DNA of 64,000 nucleotides from UBA7359 sp041689615 (GCA_041689615.1 JBDNFW010000039.1:62001-126000); one strand, 5' to 3'. Positions 37,441 to 47,326 are shown, counted from the first letter of the stretch. Numbers and translations: made by a program. Notes: generated by a model not told the origin, from the sequence alone.

Positions 37441-38319
37441 GTGTCAAATCTTATTGAATTATTTCAACTCTACCCTGCCTTTTATCTAGGTACTATTTTT
37501 ATATTAGGATTACTTGTCGGCAGTTTTTTAAATGTCGTTATTTTTCGTTTACCCGTAATGATGGAAAGTGACTGGAAAGAACAATGTTGTGAATTACTTA
37601 ACCTTGAGGCTCCAGAAAAAAATAAAGATACAACTAATTTCAATCTCATCACACCACGCTCACGTTGCCCTGCTTGTAATCATCAAATAAAAGCCATTGA
37701 AAATATACCTGTTATTAGTTATCTATTTCTAAAAGGGAAATGCAGTAACTGTGAAAATAAAATCTCTATTCGCTACCCTCTGATTGAGCTAGTAAGTGCA
37801 ATAACTGTCACTATCGTTGCATTTTATTTTGGTGTTTCATTACAAGCATTATTTGGCATATTTTTAACATGGGCTCTTATAGCCTTGACTATGATCGATT
37901 TTGATCATCAATTACTTCCTGATGACATTACACTTCCTTTCCTCTGGCTTGGAATTATTATTAATTTATTTAATGCCTTTACTGATATTGAGTCCAGTAT
38001 TCTGGGCGCTATATTTGGTTACGGTATACTCTGGGCCGTCTACATCACATTTAAATTAATTACTGGAAAAGAAGGAATGGGCCATGGCGATTTTAAATTG
38101 TTGGCTGTACTCGGTGCCTGGTTTGGCTGGCAATCACTTCCGCTAATAATCATATTATCATCTGTGGTTGGTGCTACCGTTGGTATATCATTGATGATTT
38201 TTAAATCTCATAACAGATCTTCAGCAATACCTTTTGGCCCCTATCTGGCAATCGCTGGCTGGATTTCAATGTTATGGGGATCCTATATTATGTCCGCCTA
38301 TTTAAATATCGTAATTTAA
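37441..38319 (+). CDS. pilD: Prepilin peptidase/N-methyltransferase PilD
   Basis: About 292 residues. The start of the mature catalytic part shows GLLVGSFLNVVIFRLP. Four cysteines in SRCPACNHQI and KGKCSNCENK form the zinc motif of bifunctional PilD. The aspartyl-protease Asp residues are in MIDFDHQLLPDDITLP and GMGHGDFKLLAVLGAW. Several membrane helices follow. It cleaves and methylates the PilA leader. GTG 37441 with GGGA seven bases upstream is preferred; TTG at 37429 has no ribosome site. The stop is directly followed by the coaE ATG. Confidence 0.93.
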   Translation: MSNLIELFQLYPAFYLGTIFILGLLVGSFLNVVIFRLPVMMESDWKEQCCELLNLEAPEKNKDTTNFNLITPRSRCPACNHQIKAIENIPVISYLFLKGKCSNCENKISIRYPLIELVSAITVTIVAFYFGVSLQALFGIFLTWALIALTMIDFDHQLLPDDITLPFLWLGIIINLFNAFTDIESSILGAIFGYGILWAVYITFKLITGKEGMGHGDFKLLAVLGAWFGWQSLPLIIILSSVVGATVGISLMIFKSHNRSSAIPFGPYLAIAGWISMLWGSYIMSAYLNIVI

Positions 38320-38931
38320 ATGTCGGCAGTTTTACGAATAGTATTAACTGGTGGCATAGGTTCAGGAAAATCGACTGTTGCATCTAAATTCCAAAAACTC
38401 GGCGTTCCAATTATCGATTCGGATGTAATATCAAGAGAGATTGTTAAACCTGATAAACCTTTATTAAAAACTATTATTAACGAATTTGGTTCTAAGCTTC
38501 TAACAAATAAAGGTATTCTTGATCGAGATAAATTACGTAATATCATTTTTAATGATGATGCAGCAAAGAAAAAACTTGAAGAAATTTTACATCCTGCCAT
38601 TTATCAGGAAATAGAAAAACATATCTCTAAAGTAAATTATCCCTATTGCTTAATAGTTATACCTCTACTTATAGAGACACAAGCGATGGATCGTTTTGAC
38701 AGTATTTTAGTAGTTGAAACGTCCGAAGATATACAAGTTGAAAGAGCTAGCCTCAGAGATAAAATATCAACTGAACATATAGAAAAAATCATAAAAAGTC
38801 AGGCCAGTCATGAACAACGATTAAAATATGCAGATGACGTTATTAATAATAACCTTACAATTGAAGAACTTAATGAAACTGTGCTCAAACTCCATGAGAA
38901 GTATTTACAACAAAGTAGCTATAATAATTAA
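38320..38931 (+). CDS. coaE: Dephospho-CoA kinase
   Basis: 203 residues, a usual length. The P-loop GGIGSGKSTVASKF is at the N-terminus; DSDVISREIV is the substrate Asp region, and LHPAIYQEIEKHI and VIPLLIET are family motifs. The enzyme phosphorylates dephospho-CoA on the ribose 3' hydroxyl, the last step of CoA synthesis. The ATG begins immediately after the pilD stop codon, an arrangement common in gammaproteobacteria. Confidence 0.94.
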   Translation: MSAVLRIVLTGGIGSGKSTVASKFQKLGVPIIDSDVISREIVKPDKPLLKTIINEFGSKLLTNKGILDRDKLRNIIFNDDAAKKKLEEILHPAIYQEIEKHISKVNYPYCLIVIPLLIETQAMDRFDSILVVETSEDIQVERASLRDKISTEHIEKIIKSQASHEQRLKYADDVINNNLTIEELNETVLKLHEKYLQQSSYNN

Positions 38932-38980
38932 AAAAATTAATAATTAATTCGTTATGAAGACACTGTGTATATAAATAGTT

Positions 38981-39754
38981 ATGCAAAATAAAATAATATT
39001 CGAACAACCTCTGAACGAAAGAATGAGAAATCTATTACGTTTAGAACATTTATTCGATCTTATTGCATTTCGTTTGCAGGAAACTATTAGCAAATGGGAT
39101 TACAGAAATATTCTTGAATCTCTTCTAGAGATCAATGATCTTTTAAGTCGTTCTGATTTTAAAACAGAATTAATTAAAGAGTTAGAGCGCCATTCTACAA
39201 TGTTAACAGCACTTGAAAATAATCCTGCTGTCGAACAAACAAAATTAAAAATAGTTAAGAGTGAGGTATGTGAATTATCTGTAGAACTACGAAATAGTTC
39301 TTATCAACCTGGAAACGCATTAAAAGAAGATGAATTAGTTACCAGCTTTAAACAACGCACCAGCATCCCTGGCGGCACGTGCAATTTTGATTTACCCAGA
39401 CTTCACTACTGGCTTAATCAAGCTACTATTAAGCAACAACAGGATTTAGACAACTGGTCGAAAGATATTGAACCTATCAAAAAGTCGACTTATTTAGCAT
39501 TAGATATGATCAGAAATAGTTCTAATCCAACTAGAAAAAATGCAGAATCTGGCTTTTACCAACAAGCTATTGAATCAAGCCTTCCTTGCCAATTAATAAG
39601 AGTAGCATTACCTTCTGCTAGTCGATATTACCCTGAGATTAGTGGTGGCAAACATCGATTCACGATACGCTTTATGGAAGAAACTTTGACAAAAAATAGA
39701 CCTACACAAACTACAAATGATGTCGATTTTGAACTTCATTGCTGTATTTTATGA
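38981..39754 (+). CDS. zapD: Cell division protein ZapD (YacF)
   Basis: 257 residues. The opening FEQPLNERMRNLLRLEHLF is the signature of ZapD/YacF, followed by helical segments and a beta-rich C-terminal part (GGKHRFTIRFME). ZapD cross-links FtsZ filaments at the division ring; FtsZ is encoded at 47464-48597. It sits between coaE and yacG, the usual neighbours, and its stop overlaps the yacG start in an ATGA. Confidence 0.92.
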   Translation: MQNKIIFEQPLNERMRNLLRLEHLFDLIAFRLQETISKWDYRNILESLLEINDLLSRSDFKTELIKELERHSTMLTALENNPAVEQTKLKIVKSEVCELSVELRNSSYQPGNALKEDELVTSFKQRTSIPGGTCNFDLPRLHYWLNQATIKQQQDLDNWSKDIEPIKKSTYLALDMIRNSSNPTRKNAESGFYQQAIESSLPCQLIRVALPSASRYYPEISGGKHRFTIRFMEETLTKNRPTQTTNDVDFELHCCIL

Positions 39755-39942
39755 GTATAAAAGCTAACTGCCCAATATGTGAAAAAGTAGCTGATCTTAA
39801 CGCTTCCAATTCGTATCGCCCTTTTTGTTCTAAACGTTGTAGATTAATCGATCTTGGTCAATGGATTAACGAAACGTATTCAATATCCGAACCATCAACG
39901 TCTGAAAGCAACATTGATCTTGATTCGTTTCAAAAACATTAA
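39751..39942 (+). CDS. yacG: Zinc-binding DNA gyrase inhibitor YacG
   Basis: 63 residues with the four-cysteine zinc site CPICEKVADL and RPFCSKRCRLIDLGQW, the YacG signature. In E. coli YacG binds the GyrB C-terminal domain and inhibits gyrase. I start at ATG 39751, which overlaps the zapD stop as ATGA; an upstream in-frame ATG at 39739 would extend four residues into zapD and is less likely. It converges on the Nudix gene at 39946. Confidence 0.92.
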   Translation: MSIKANCPICEKVADLNASNSYRPFCSKRCRLIDLGQWINETYSISEPSTSESNIDLDSFQKH

Positions 39943-39945
39943 GCA

Positions 39946-40923
39946 CTAATTTGATAGAATATCGCTTACTGGTATAGTCGAATTCCAGATTGCACCGATC
40001 ATGGCAACACCAAAAGCATTATATGATCTAGCAACTTTTAAGTCAGACGGTTGCATTCCGCCAAGCGCATATACGGGAAATTTTACTTTCTTACTTATGT
40101 TATAAAAATTATCCCAGCCCATTGCTTCTTTTTCAGGATGACTACTGGTTTTAGAGACTGGAGAAAGAAATGCATAATTAACATTTAATTTTTCTGCTTG
40201 AGCCAGCTCTTCTTCATTATGACACGACGCACCTAAAATATAGTTTTCACTGATTGGTCTACTTTTATATTTTTTTAACTGATTAGACTTCAAGTGAAGG
40301 CCATCAATTTTATATGCATTAACATCTGCAGGCGTTCCATTAAGAATTAATTTTCCATTATGACTGTTTGCTAATTCACGAATTTGTTTAATCAACATTG
40401 AAAACTCCGGATTATTTCTAGATTCTAATCGTAATTGAAACAGTTTTAAACCAGCGGAAAAATAATCATTAACTACAGAAATTAATCTGGAATTATCTTC
40501 ATATGATGGCTGGCTTATCACGTAGAATTGATCTAATGATAATGTTTGAATAATATGTTTATTTGCTTCAGGAAATTTGTAGCTATTTAGCTCAGTTACT
40601 TTTGGCCATGCTATCTCCTGATTTTCCTTACTCTCTGCTTCTCCATTCCATTTATGTACTTTCCATACATCGAGTAAAACTTTTTTATTGGGATAATTAT
40701 ATGAAACTGTTGTGAGTTGTTTTGCTTCTACAACAGTTATTCCTAATTCTTCGTATAGTTCTCGTTGTAAAGCAGAAACGACATCCTCATTTTGCTCTAC
40801 CTTACCGCCAGGAAATTCCCATAAACCTGCCAAGTGTTGTTTAGCAGTTCTCTTTGTTATTAGTACTTTATTCTTATCTGAATTATAGATGACGCCAACA
40901 GCGACATGTATTCTGGTATCCAC
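39946..40923 (-). CDS. Nudix hydrolase (MutT-like) fused to ThiE/TenI-like domain
   Basis: 325 residues. Residues 1-130 are a MutT-type Nudix domain with the complete box GGKVEQNEDVVSALQRELYEELGI split as G-x5-E-x7-REL-x-EE-x-GI. Residues 135-325 resemble the thiamine-phosphate synthase/TenI barrel (LKLFQLRLESR, ILGASCHNEEELAQAE and VYALGGMQPSDL). MutT removes 8-oxo-dGTP from the nucleotide pool; the TenI-like part may be inactive or bind a thiazole. The fusion is known in gammaproteobacteria. The start is GTG, touching the argJ stop, so it is co-transcribed with argJ. Confidence 0.88.
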   Translation of the reverse strand: MDTRIHVAVGVIYNSDKNKVLITKRTAKQHLAGLWEFPGGKVEQNEDVVSALQRELYEELGITVVEAKQLTTVSYNYPNKKVLLDVWKVHKWNGEAESKENQEIAWPKVTELNSYKFPEANKHIIQTLSLDQFYVISQPSYEDNSRLISVVNDYFSAGLKLFQLRLESRNNPEFSMLIKQIRELANSHNGKLILNGTPADVNAYKIDGLHLKSNQLKKYKSRPISENYILGASCHNEEELAQAEKLNVNYAFLSPVSKTSSHPEKEAMGWDNFYNISKKVKFPVYALGGMQPSDLKVARSYNAFGVAMIGAIWNSTIPVSDILSN

Positions 40924-42144
40924 TCAACTACGATATTCTGCGTTAATAGTAATGTATTCATGAGACAAATCCGTCGTCCACAATTTTTCATTATGAACTC
41001 CCCGGTCAAGGCTAACTGACAATTTTATTTCATCTTGACTCATAACCTTCTTTCCCTTTTCTTCAGTATACGTTTTAGAACGTTGACCATTCTCAACAAC
41101 ACAGACATCATCAAGGTACACATTCACTTTATTAATATCTAAATCATGAATGCCTGAATTTCCAATCGCAGCAATTATTCTTCCCCAATTCGCGTCTGAA
41201 GCTGTGAATGCAGTTTTTATTAACGGTGATTCGGCAATTTTATATCCGACACTAAGACATTCTTTTTCATCTTTACCACCATTGATTTCTACAGATATAA
41301 ATTTCGTCGCCCCTTCGCCATCTCTTACTATAGCTTGTGCTAGCTCACAACAAACCTTTATAACTTCATTTTCAAAGTTAATATAGTCATCATTATCACT
41401 GCTATCTATTAAACGATTCCCCGCCTTTCCCGTACAAAAAATAATACAGGCATCATTTGTTGATGTATCTCCATCTATTGTAATTCTATTGAAACTTTTT
41501 CCTACTGCATTAGATAATATTTTATCGAGAAGACTCTTACTTATATTTGCATCGGTTGCAATGAATGCAAGCATTGTTGCCATATCAGGTTTTATCATTC
41601 CAGCACCTTTTACAATACCAGTGATACTGACCGTCGCCCCATTTAGATTTATTTGACTTGACACTGCTTTAGGAATCGTATCTGTCGTCATTATCGCCTT
41701 TGCCGCTTCAAGCCAATAATCTTCAGATAAATTTTTAACCAGTTCTGGTAATGCTTTCTTTATTTTTTCTACAGGTAAATCTTGTCCAATAACACCTGTA
41801 GAAAAAGGCAGCACCTGTTCTTTCTGGCAATTAGTTAAACTTGCTAAAGACTGACACGTATCAATCGCATTTATGATTCCCTGCTCACCAGTACCCGCAT
41901 TCGCATTACCTGCATTTATTAAACAATAACGAGGATCGGATTTAGTCATATTTTTCTTTGCAATTTTAACAGGTGCAGCACAAAATAAATTCTTTGTGAA
42001 AACAGCTGAAGCGATAGTGTCTTCAGCAAGCTCTATCAATATTAAATCATTCCTTTTTTTTGCATAGATATTTGCAGATGTTGCGGAAAGACGAATGCCT
42101 TTTATTGGAATTAACGCTTCGGGAAATTTTAAACCAACTGACAT
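40924..42144 (-). CDS. argJ: Glutamate N-acetyltransferase ArgJ
   Basis: 406 residues. The self-cleavage site is in KGAGMIKPDMATMLAFIATD, where the Thr after Ala becomes the N-terminal nucleophile of the beta chain. LINAGNANAGTGEQG and FNRITIDGDTSTNDAC are family motifs. ArgJ recycles the acetyl group from acetylornithine to glutamate in arginine synthesis; some forms also use acetyl-CoA, and this cannot be told from sequence alone. It is downstream of secA in the same direction. Confidence 0.95.
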   Translation of the reverse strand: MSVGLKFPEALIPIKGIRLSATSANIYAKKRNDLILIELAEDTIASAVFTKNLFCAAPVKIAKKNMTKSDPRYCLINAGNANAGTGEQGIINAIDTCQSLASLTNCQKEQVLPFSTGVIGQDLPVEKIKKALPELVKNLSEDYWLEAAKAIMTTDTIPKAVSSQINLNGATVSITGIVKGAGMIKPDMATMLAFIATDANISKSLLDKILSNAVGKSFNRITIDGDTSTNDACIIFCTGKAGNRLIDSSDNDDYINFENEVIKVCCELAQAIVRDGEGATKFISVEINGGKDEKECLSVGYKIAESPLIKTAFTASDANWGRIIAAIGNSGIHDLDINKVNVYLDDVCVVENGQRSKTYTEEKGKKVMSQDEIKLSVSLDRGVHNEKLWTTDLSHEYITINAEYRS

Positions 42145-42192
42145 TAATTTGGCCTGCTTAATTAATAGATTTTTTTCTTACTAAATATAGTT

Positions 42193-44892
42193 CTACGTCA
42201 CTCTTCCATGACATTGCTTATATTTCTTGCCTGATCCACAAGGACACGGTTCGTTACGCCCCACTTTAGGTTTATTTTTAACGAATGGCTTATTAACAGC
42301 AGTGTTTTGTTCTGGTGCTGCAGGATGCAAGCTATCTGGTGCTGAAGCATGATTAAAATTCATATTTTGTTTATGGTCTTTATTTTCAGCTATTTCAACA
42401 TCCTCTTCAGTTCTTATATTGACTCTGGAAAGAAAAATAACGACATCGTGTTTCATGTTATCAAGCATTTGTACAAATAATTGAAAAGCTTCACGCTTGT
42501 ATTCCTGTTTCGGATTTTTTCCTGCAAAACTTCTTAATTGAATGCCTTGTCTAAGATAATCCATGTTAACCAAATGTTCTTTCCAATGTCGATCAAGCAC
42601 ATCAAGCATAATCTGCTTTTCAATACGTCTCATCAAATCAGAAGTAATCATTTCTTCTTTATCTTTTACAAGCTTATCCACTGTAGAATGAAGTTTTTCA
42701 CGTAGAGTTTCTTCATGTAAGGATTTGTCTTGATCAAGCCACGACTGTATATCGACAGAGAGATCAAACTCATGTTGAAATGCGCCCTCTAAACCAGCGA
42801 TATCCCACATTTCATCCATACTCCCTCGAGTAATATAGGTATCGATTATGCCTTCAACAACATCAAAACGCATATCATTAACTTCTTCAGCAACGTTTTC
42901 TCCATCAAGCAAATCATTTCTTTGCTCGTAGACAACTTTTCTCTGATCATTAGCGACATCATCGTAATCAAGTAAGTGTTTGCGAATATCAAAGTTATGC
43001 GCTTCAACTTTACGTTGCGCATTTTCAATCGCACGAGTAACTAATTTTGATTCAATAGCTTCGCCCTCATCCATGCCCAGTTTTTGCATGATCGAAGAAA
43101 TACGATCTGATGCAAAAATCCGCATCAAGTTATCTTCCAATGAAAGGTAGAAACGACTTGATCCAGGATCACCTTGACGGCCTGAACGCCCGCGAAGTTG
43201 ATTATCTATTCGTCTCGACTCATGTCGCTCGGTACCAACAATATGCAAACCACCACTATCTAATACTTGTTGATGGCGTTTATCCCACTCTTCTTTAAGC
43301 TTATCAATTTTATTTTTCTCTGGATCTTTTAGAGATTTAATTTCCGCTTCAAAATTACCGCCCAATACTATATCCGTACCTCGGCCTGCCATATTTGTAG
43401 CAATAGTAATTGCACCTGTCTGACCTGCTTGTGCAATAATTTCAGCTTCTTTTTCATGAAACTTAGCATTCAAGACTTGATGCTTAATATTTTCTTTATT
43501 AAGTAAATTGGATAAATATTCTGATACTTCAATAGATGCCGTGCCAACCAAGACAGGCTGACCTTTAGACTGACAATGTTTTATATCCTCAATCATTGCC
43601 ACGTATTTTTCTTTCGCCGTTAGAAAAATCAGATCACTCTGATCATCACGAACCATAATCATGTTAGTCGGAATAATAACAACTTCGAGACCGTATATTG
43701 ACTGAAACTCAAATGCTTCTGTATCCGCAGTACCTGTCATACCGGATAACTTTGAGTATAAACGAAAGAAATTTTGATAGGTTATAGAGGCAAGCGTCTG
43801 GTTTTCATTTTGAATTGTTACGCCTTCTTTTGCTTCTATAGCTTGATGGAGGCCTTCCGACCAACGACGACCTTGCATTGTTCGACCGGTAAATTCATCA
43901 ACAATAACAATTTCATCATCCTTAACAATATAATCTACGTCTTTTTTAAATAAATGATGTGCTCTTAATGCGGCATTCAAATGATGTAAAATACTAATGT
44001 TAACCGGATCATATAAAGCCTGTCCTTCTTTTAGAACATTGTGCTCTATTAATAGTTGCTCAATATGATCATGCCCGTCTTCGGTGAAGTAAGTTTGTTT
44101 TGATTTTTCATCGAGAGTAAAGTCGCCTGGACCATCTTCTACTTTTTGCACGACTAACTTGGGAATTAATGCATTTATCGTAATATATAATTCTGATTTA
44201 TCATCCACCATTCCTGAAATAACTAATGGCGTTCTTGCTTCATCAATAAGAATCGAATCTACTTCATCGACAATCGCAAAATTTAAATCTCTTTGAACAC
44301 GACTTTCTTTGCTAAAAGCCATATTGTCACGCAAGTAATCAAAACCAAACTCATTGTTTGTACCATACGTGATGTCAGACTGATAAGCTGCTTTCCTTTC
44401 TTCCGTTGACAACCCGCTTACAATGACACCAGTCGTTAAACCCAAAAAACTGTATATCTGACCCATCCATTCTGAATCACGTTTGGCCAAATAATCATTA
44501 ACCGTAATGACATGAACACCTAGACCTGACAAAGCATTTAAATAAGCGGCTAAAGTTGCGACTAATGTTTTACCTTCACCTGTTCGCATTTCGGCAATAT
44601 TGCCGTGATGAAGTACCATCGCACCAATCAGCTGTACATCAAAATGACGCATGCTCAATACACGGAGCCCTGCTTCTCGAACTAGAGCAAATGCTTCTGG
44701 CAAAATATCATCCAGACTTTCACCCTGTTTCAGTCTTTCTTTTAACTGGTTTGTTCTATCTGGAAAATCTTGATCACTAAGTGACTTTAATTCATCTTCG
44801 AGAGGATTTATTTGACTTACTATTTTGTTTAATTTTTTGATTACCCGATCATTACGAGTACCAAATATTTTTTTTGCTAATCCTATAATCAT
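42193..44892 (-). CDS. secA: Preprotein translocase ATPase SecA
   Basis: 899 residues, against 901 in E. coli. Walker A MRTGEGKTLVATLAAYLN, Walker B in IVDEVDSILIDEA, and GMTGTADTEAFEFQSIY are present; the second ATPase half has TNMAGRGTDIVLGG and QLRGRSGRQGDPG. The C-terminal zinc tail RNEPCPCGSGKKYKQCHG binds SecB and phospholipid. SecA drives protein export through SecYEG. A nine-base inverted repeat lies 24 bases before the start. It is followed by argJ after a 48-base gap. Confidence 0.97.
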   Translation of the reverse strand: MIIGLAKKIFGTRNDRVIKKLNKIVSQINPLEDELKSLSDQDFPDRTNQLKERLKQGESLDDILPEAFALVREAGLRVLSMRHFDVQLIGAMVLHHGNIAEMRTGEGKTLVATLAAYLNALSGLGVHVITVNDYLAKRDSEWMGQIYSFLGLTTGVIVSGLSTEERKAAYQSDITYGTNNEFGFDYLRDNMAFSKESRVQRDLNFAIVDEVDSILIDEARTPLVISGMVDDKSELYITINALIPKLVVQKVEDGPGDFTLDEKSKQTYFTEDGHDHIEQLLIEHNVLKEGQALYDPVNISILHHLNAALRAHHLFKKDVDYIVKDDEIVIVDEFTGRTMQGRRWSEGLHQAIEAKEGVTIQNENQTLASITYQNFFRLYSKLSGMTGTADTEAFEFQSIYGLEVVIIPTNMIMVRDDQSDLIFLTAKEKYVAMIEDIKHCQSKGQPVLVGTASIEVSEYLSNLLNKENIKHQVLNAKFHEKEAEIIAQAGQTGAITIATNMAGRGTDIVLGGNFEAEIKSLKDPEKNKIDKLKEEWDKRHQQVLDSGGLHIVGTERHESRRIDNQLRGRSGRQGDPGSSRFYLSLEDNLMRIFASDRISSIMQKLGMDEGEAIESKLVTRAIENAQRKVEAHNFDIRKHLLDYDDVANDQRKVVYEQRNDLLDGENVAEEVNDMRFDVVEGIIDTYITRGSMDEMWDIAGLEGAFQHEFDLSVDIQSWLDQDKSLHEETLREKLHSTVDKLVKDKEEMITSDLMRRIEKQIMLDVLDRHWKEHLVNMDYLRQGIQLRSFAGKNPKQEYKREAFQLFVQMLDNMKHDVVIFLSRVNIRTEEDVEIAENKDHKQNMNFNHASAPDSLHPAAPEQNTAVNKPFVKNKPKVGRNEPCPCGSGKKYKQCHGRVT

Positions 44893-44915
44893 ACTAATTT
44901 ATCTTTATTTTTTTA

Positions 44916-44945
44916 TTACGTAACTTTTCACGTACAGTTACGTAA
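44916..44945. repeat. Inverted repeat in the secA leader
   Basis: TTACGTAAC (44916-44924) and GTTACGTAA (44937-44945) are exact inverted copies around a 12-base spacer; each half contains the palindrome TTACGTAA. It lies 24 bases upstream of the secA ATG. On the minus strand it is followed by A-rich sequence, so it is not a terminator; an operator or a leader hairpin is possible. Confidence 0.55.
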
Positions 44946-44986
44946 AATGAATTTAGAGAGGCAAGATAATCGGAGGAGAATTTATT

Positions 44987-45910
44987 TCAAGGAAATTTTT
45001 TTGGATCTACTGCTTTTCCATTGTTCACGACTTCGAAATGAACATGAGGCCCTGTTGATCTACCTGACGAGCCCATAAGTGCAATAATTTTACCTTGATC
45101 AACCTTTTGCCCTACAACAACAAGATTTTTCTTATTATGAGCATAACGCGTTTGGTAACCATTTCCATGATTAATTTCCACCATATTACCGTAACCATAA
45201 CGAACACCTGACCAGGTAACAATACCGGAAGCAACCGCTTGTATGGGAGATCCCACTTTACCCGCATAATCAATACCATCATGAAACTCCATTTTTCCTG
45301 ATATAGGATCGGCGCGAGAACCAAATAATGAAGAAATCCAGCCATCCGTCGTCGGACTACCCGTTGGAAGAGTCTGATTTTGCAATGTTCTATCAATCAA
45401 CATCGATTCCATTGCTGTCAGTTTTTCTGAACGATCCTGTATTTTGGCATTTAATTCTTCCAATGCAGTAATAAAATCACTAACTTCCATAGTACCTTGA
45501 GTATTCACAGGCTGTGGACCACCTAAGCCCGGAGTAGCATTAATATCAAACTCTATTTCATTAAGATCAGCCATATTAGCCAAACGAGAGCCTAGCGCAT
45601 CCAAGCGCATGACATGAGACTGCAATTTACTTAATCTTGCTGCTAATGCATCAAGATTTTTTGTAGCATTTTCTTGCGCTTGATTTAGCATTTGTTGCTG
45701 AACATCAATTTCTTGACTCCAAATCGGGGCCGTTTGAGTGTATAAATCTTTAAACGAACTGCGCGTCAAATTCATCGCGTAATGACTACCTGCATGAAAA
45801 ATCAACAACCCAACGGCAATACCTAATACCAAAAATACACTCAAGGCTGCAGGACCAAAGGTAAGTGTCTGACTCTTTTTTCTAGATTTTGATATTAAAA
45901 ATAATTGCAT
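44987..45910 (-). CDS. Membrane-anchored M23 peptidase
   Basis: 307 residues. One N-terminal membrane helix (residues 19-40) is followed by a helical, probably coiled-coil region (residues 55-180) and a C-terminal LytM/M23 domain with the zinc ligands in MEFHDGIDYAG (H-x3-D) and STGPHVHFEV (H-x-H), all intact. It would cleave peptidoglycan cross-links, or bind them, in the periplasm. Position between lpxC and secA is conserved in gammaproteobacteria. It is similar in plan to NlpD and MepM proteins, but its exact group is uncertain. Confidence 0.88.
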   Translation of the reverse strand: MQLFLISKSRKKSQTLTFGPAALSVFLVLGIAVGLLIFHAGSHYAMNLTRSSFKDLYTQTAPIWSQEIDVQQQMLNQAQENATKNLDALAARLSKLQSHVMRLDALGSRLANMADLNEIEFDINATPGLGGPQPVNTQGTMEVSDFITALEELNAKIQDRSEKLTAMESMLIDRTLQNQTLPTGSPTTDGWISSLFGSRADPISGKMEFHDGIDYAGKVGSPIQAVASGIVTWSGVRYGYGNMVEINHGNGYQTRYAHNKKNLVVVGQKVDQGKIIALMGSSGRSTGPHVHFEVVNNGKAVDPKKFP

Positions 45911-45951
45911 ATTTATTCTGCGCCAACTAAAACCTGTATATAATTCATATT

Positions 45952-46413
45952 ATGGATAACACCGATAGAAAAAAACTAAGCTTGCCTATCAGCGAACTAT
46001 TACAAGATAAGCGCTATCCTATTGCTAATCTTTGTAAAAAAGCTAATTCAATTCAGGAAATAGATCACAAATTAAAAAAATGCCTAGATCCCTCTCTGCA
46101 TGATCATTTTGAACTAGCTAATATAAAAACAGATTCTGTAATTTTACTCGTTAGTTCTTCTAACTGGGCAACCCGCCTACGTTATAATATTCCTGCTATC
46201 CTTAATGCTTTAAACAATCAATTAAACTTTACTTCTGTAAAAACAATCAGGATTAAAGTTAAAAAAATAATTCCTGACAATGCTACTAAACCTAAAAAAC
46301 CAATGTCCTTATCTAAAAATTCAGCTCAAGTCCTTATTAATGTTGCAAATAATTTTACCGATCCTCAATTACGTGAGTGCATTTTAAAATTATCAAAAAA
46401 TTACCACAAGTAA
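45952..46413 (+). CDS. dciA: DUF721/DciA-family protein
   Basis: 153 residues. The central SVILLVSSSNWATRLRYNIP is the DUF721/DciA core, here with a basic C-terminal tail. DciA proteins load the replicative helicase DnaB in bacteria without DnaC/DnaI. It is divergent from the M23 gene and convergent with lpxC, the normal place for this family between lpxC and secA. The divergence from model DciA is high, so the function rests on family and synteny. Confidence 0.78.
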   Translation: MDNTDRKKLSLPISELLQDKRYPIANLCKKANSIQEIDHKLKKCLDPSLHDHFELANIKTDSVILLVSSSNWATRLRYNIPAILNALNNQLNFTSVKTIRIKVKKIIPDNATKPKKPMSLSKNSAQVLINVANNFTDPQLRECILKLSKNYHK

Positions 46414-46414
46414 A

Positions 46415-47326
46415 CTAGTCTGTAGGAATTACCTGCATAAAAGAAATGGGGGCTGTATGCCCATCTTCAAAACTGACCAACTCCCATGCTTCTTCATTTG
46501 CTAGTAATGCTCGTAAAAGTGCATTATTTAATGCGTGTCCCGACTTAAATCCACTAAATGCTCCAATCAGGCTATGACCCAATAAATATAAATCACCAAT
46601 CGCATCAAGAATTTTATGTTTCACACATTCATCTTCATAGCGAAGACCATCTTCATTAAGAACTCTGTAATCATCAACGACAACAGCATTATCCAGACTT
46701 CCACCTAATATCAAATTCTTTTCGCGCAATAATTCAACATCGCGCATAAAGCCAAAAGTACGGGCTCGACTCACTTCTTTAACAAACGAAGTCGTGGAAA
46801 AATCTATTTCTGCATGGCAATTATTTTCATTAAAAACGGGATGGTCAAATTCAATTGTAAAACCTACTTTAAAACCATCAAAAGGTTCAAACATAGCCCA
46901 CTTTCCGTCTTCTTCCACGCGAACTTTTTCTTTTATTCTCAAAAATTTCTTTGGTGCAGACTGCTCTTCAATGCCGGCAGATTGTATTAAAAAGACAAAT
47001 GGGCCGGCACTGCCATCCATAATAGGGACTTCATCAGCACTCAAATCTATATAGGCATTATCTATTCCAAAACCTGCTAAAGCGGAAAGTAAATGTTCAA
47101 CGGTGGAGATACGTACATTATCTTTAACTAATGTACTTGAAAGGCTGGTATCACCGACATATTCAGGGTTAGCCGGTATTTCTACTGCAGGATCCAAATC
47201 GACACGACGAAATGTAATTCCTGAATTAGCAGGCGCTGGCCTTAAGGTCAAAAAGACCTTTTTACCCGTATGCAGGCCTACCCCAGTAGCCCGAATTACG
47301 TTTTTTAATGTACGCTGCCTTATCAT
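46415..47326 (-). CDS. lpxC: UDP-3-O-acyl-N-acetylglucosamine deacetylase LpxC
   Basis: 303 residues, normal length. The zinc and catalytic motifs are STVEHLLSALAGFGIDNAYI, EVPIMDGSAGPFVFL, and KHKILDAIGDLYLLG near residues 235-250, with a final His in GHSLIGAFSGFKSGHALNN. LpxC catalyses the first committed step of lipid A synthesis, so the cell makes an LPS-type outer membrane. It is downstream of ftsZ with a 137-base gap. Confidence 0.97.
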   Translation of the reverse strand: MIRQRTLKNVIRATGVGLHTGKKVFLTLRPAPANSGITFRRVDLDPAVEIPANPEYVGDTSLSSTLVKDNVRISTVEHLLSALAGFGIDNAYIDLSADEVPIMDGSAGPFVFLIQSAGIEEQSAPKKFLRIKEKVRVEEDGKWAMFEPFDGFKVGFTIEFDHPVFNENNCHAEIDFSTTSFVKEVSRARTFGFMRDVELLREKNLILGGSLDNAVVVDDYRVLNEDGLRYEDECVKHKILDAIGDLYLLGHSLIGAFSGFKSGHALNNALLRALLANEEAWELVSFEDGHTAPISFMQVIPTD

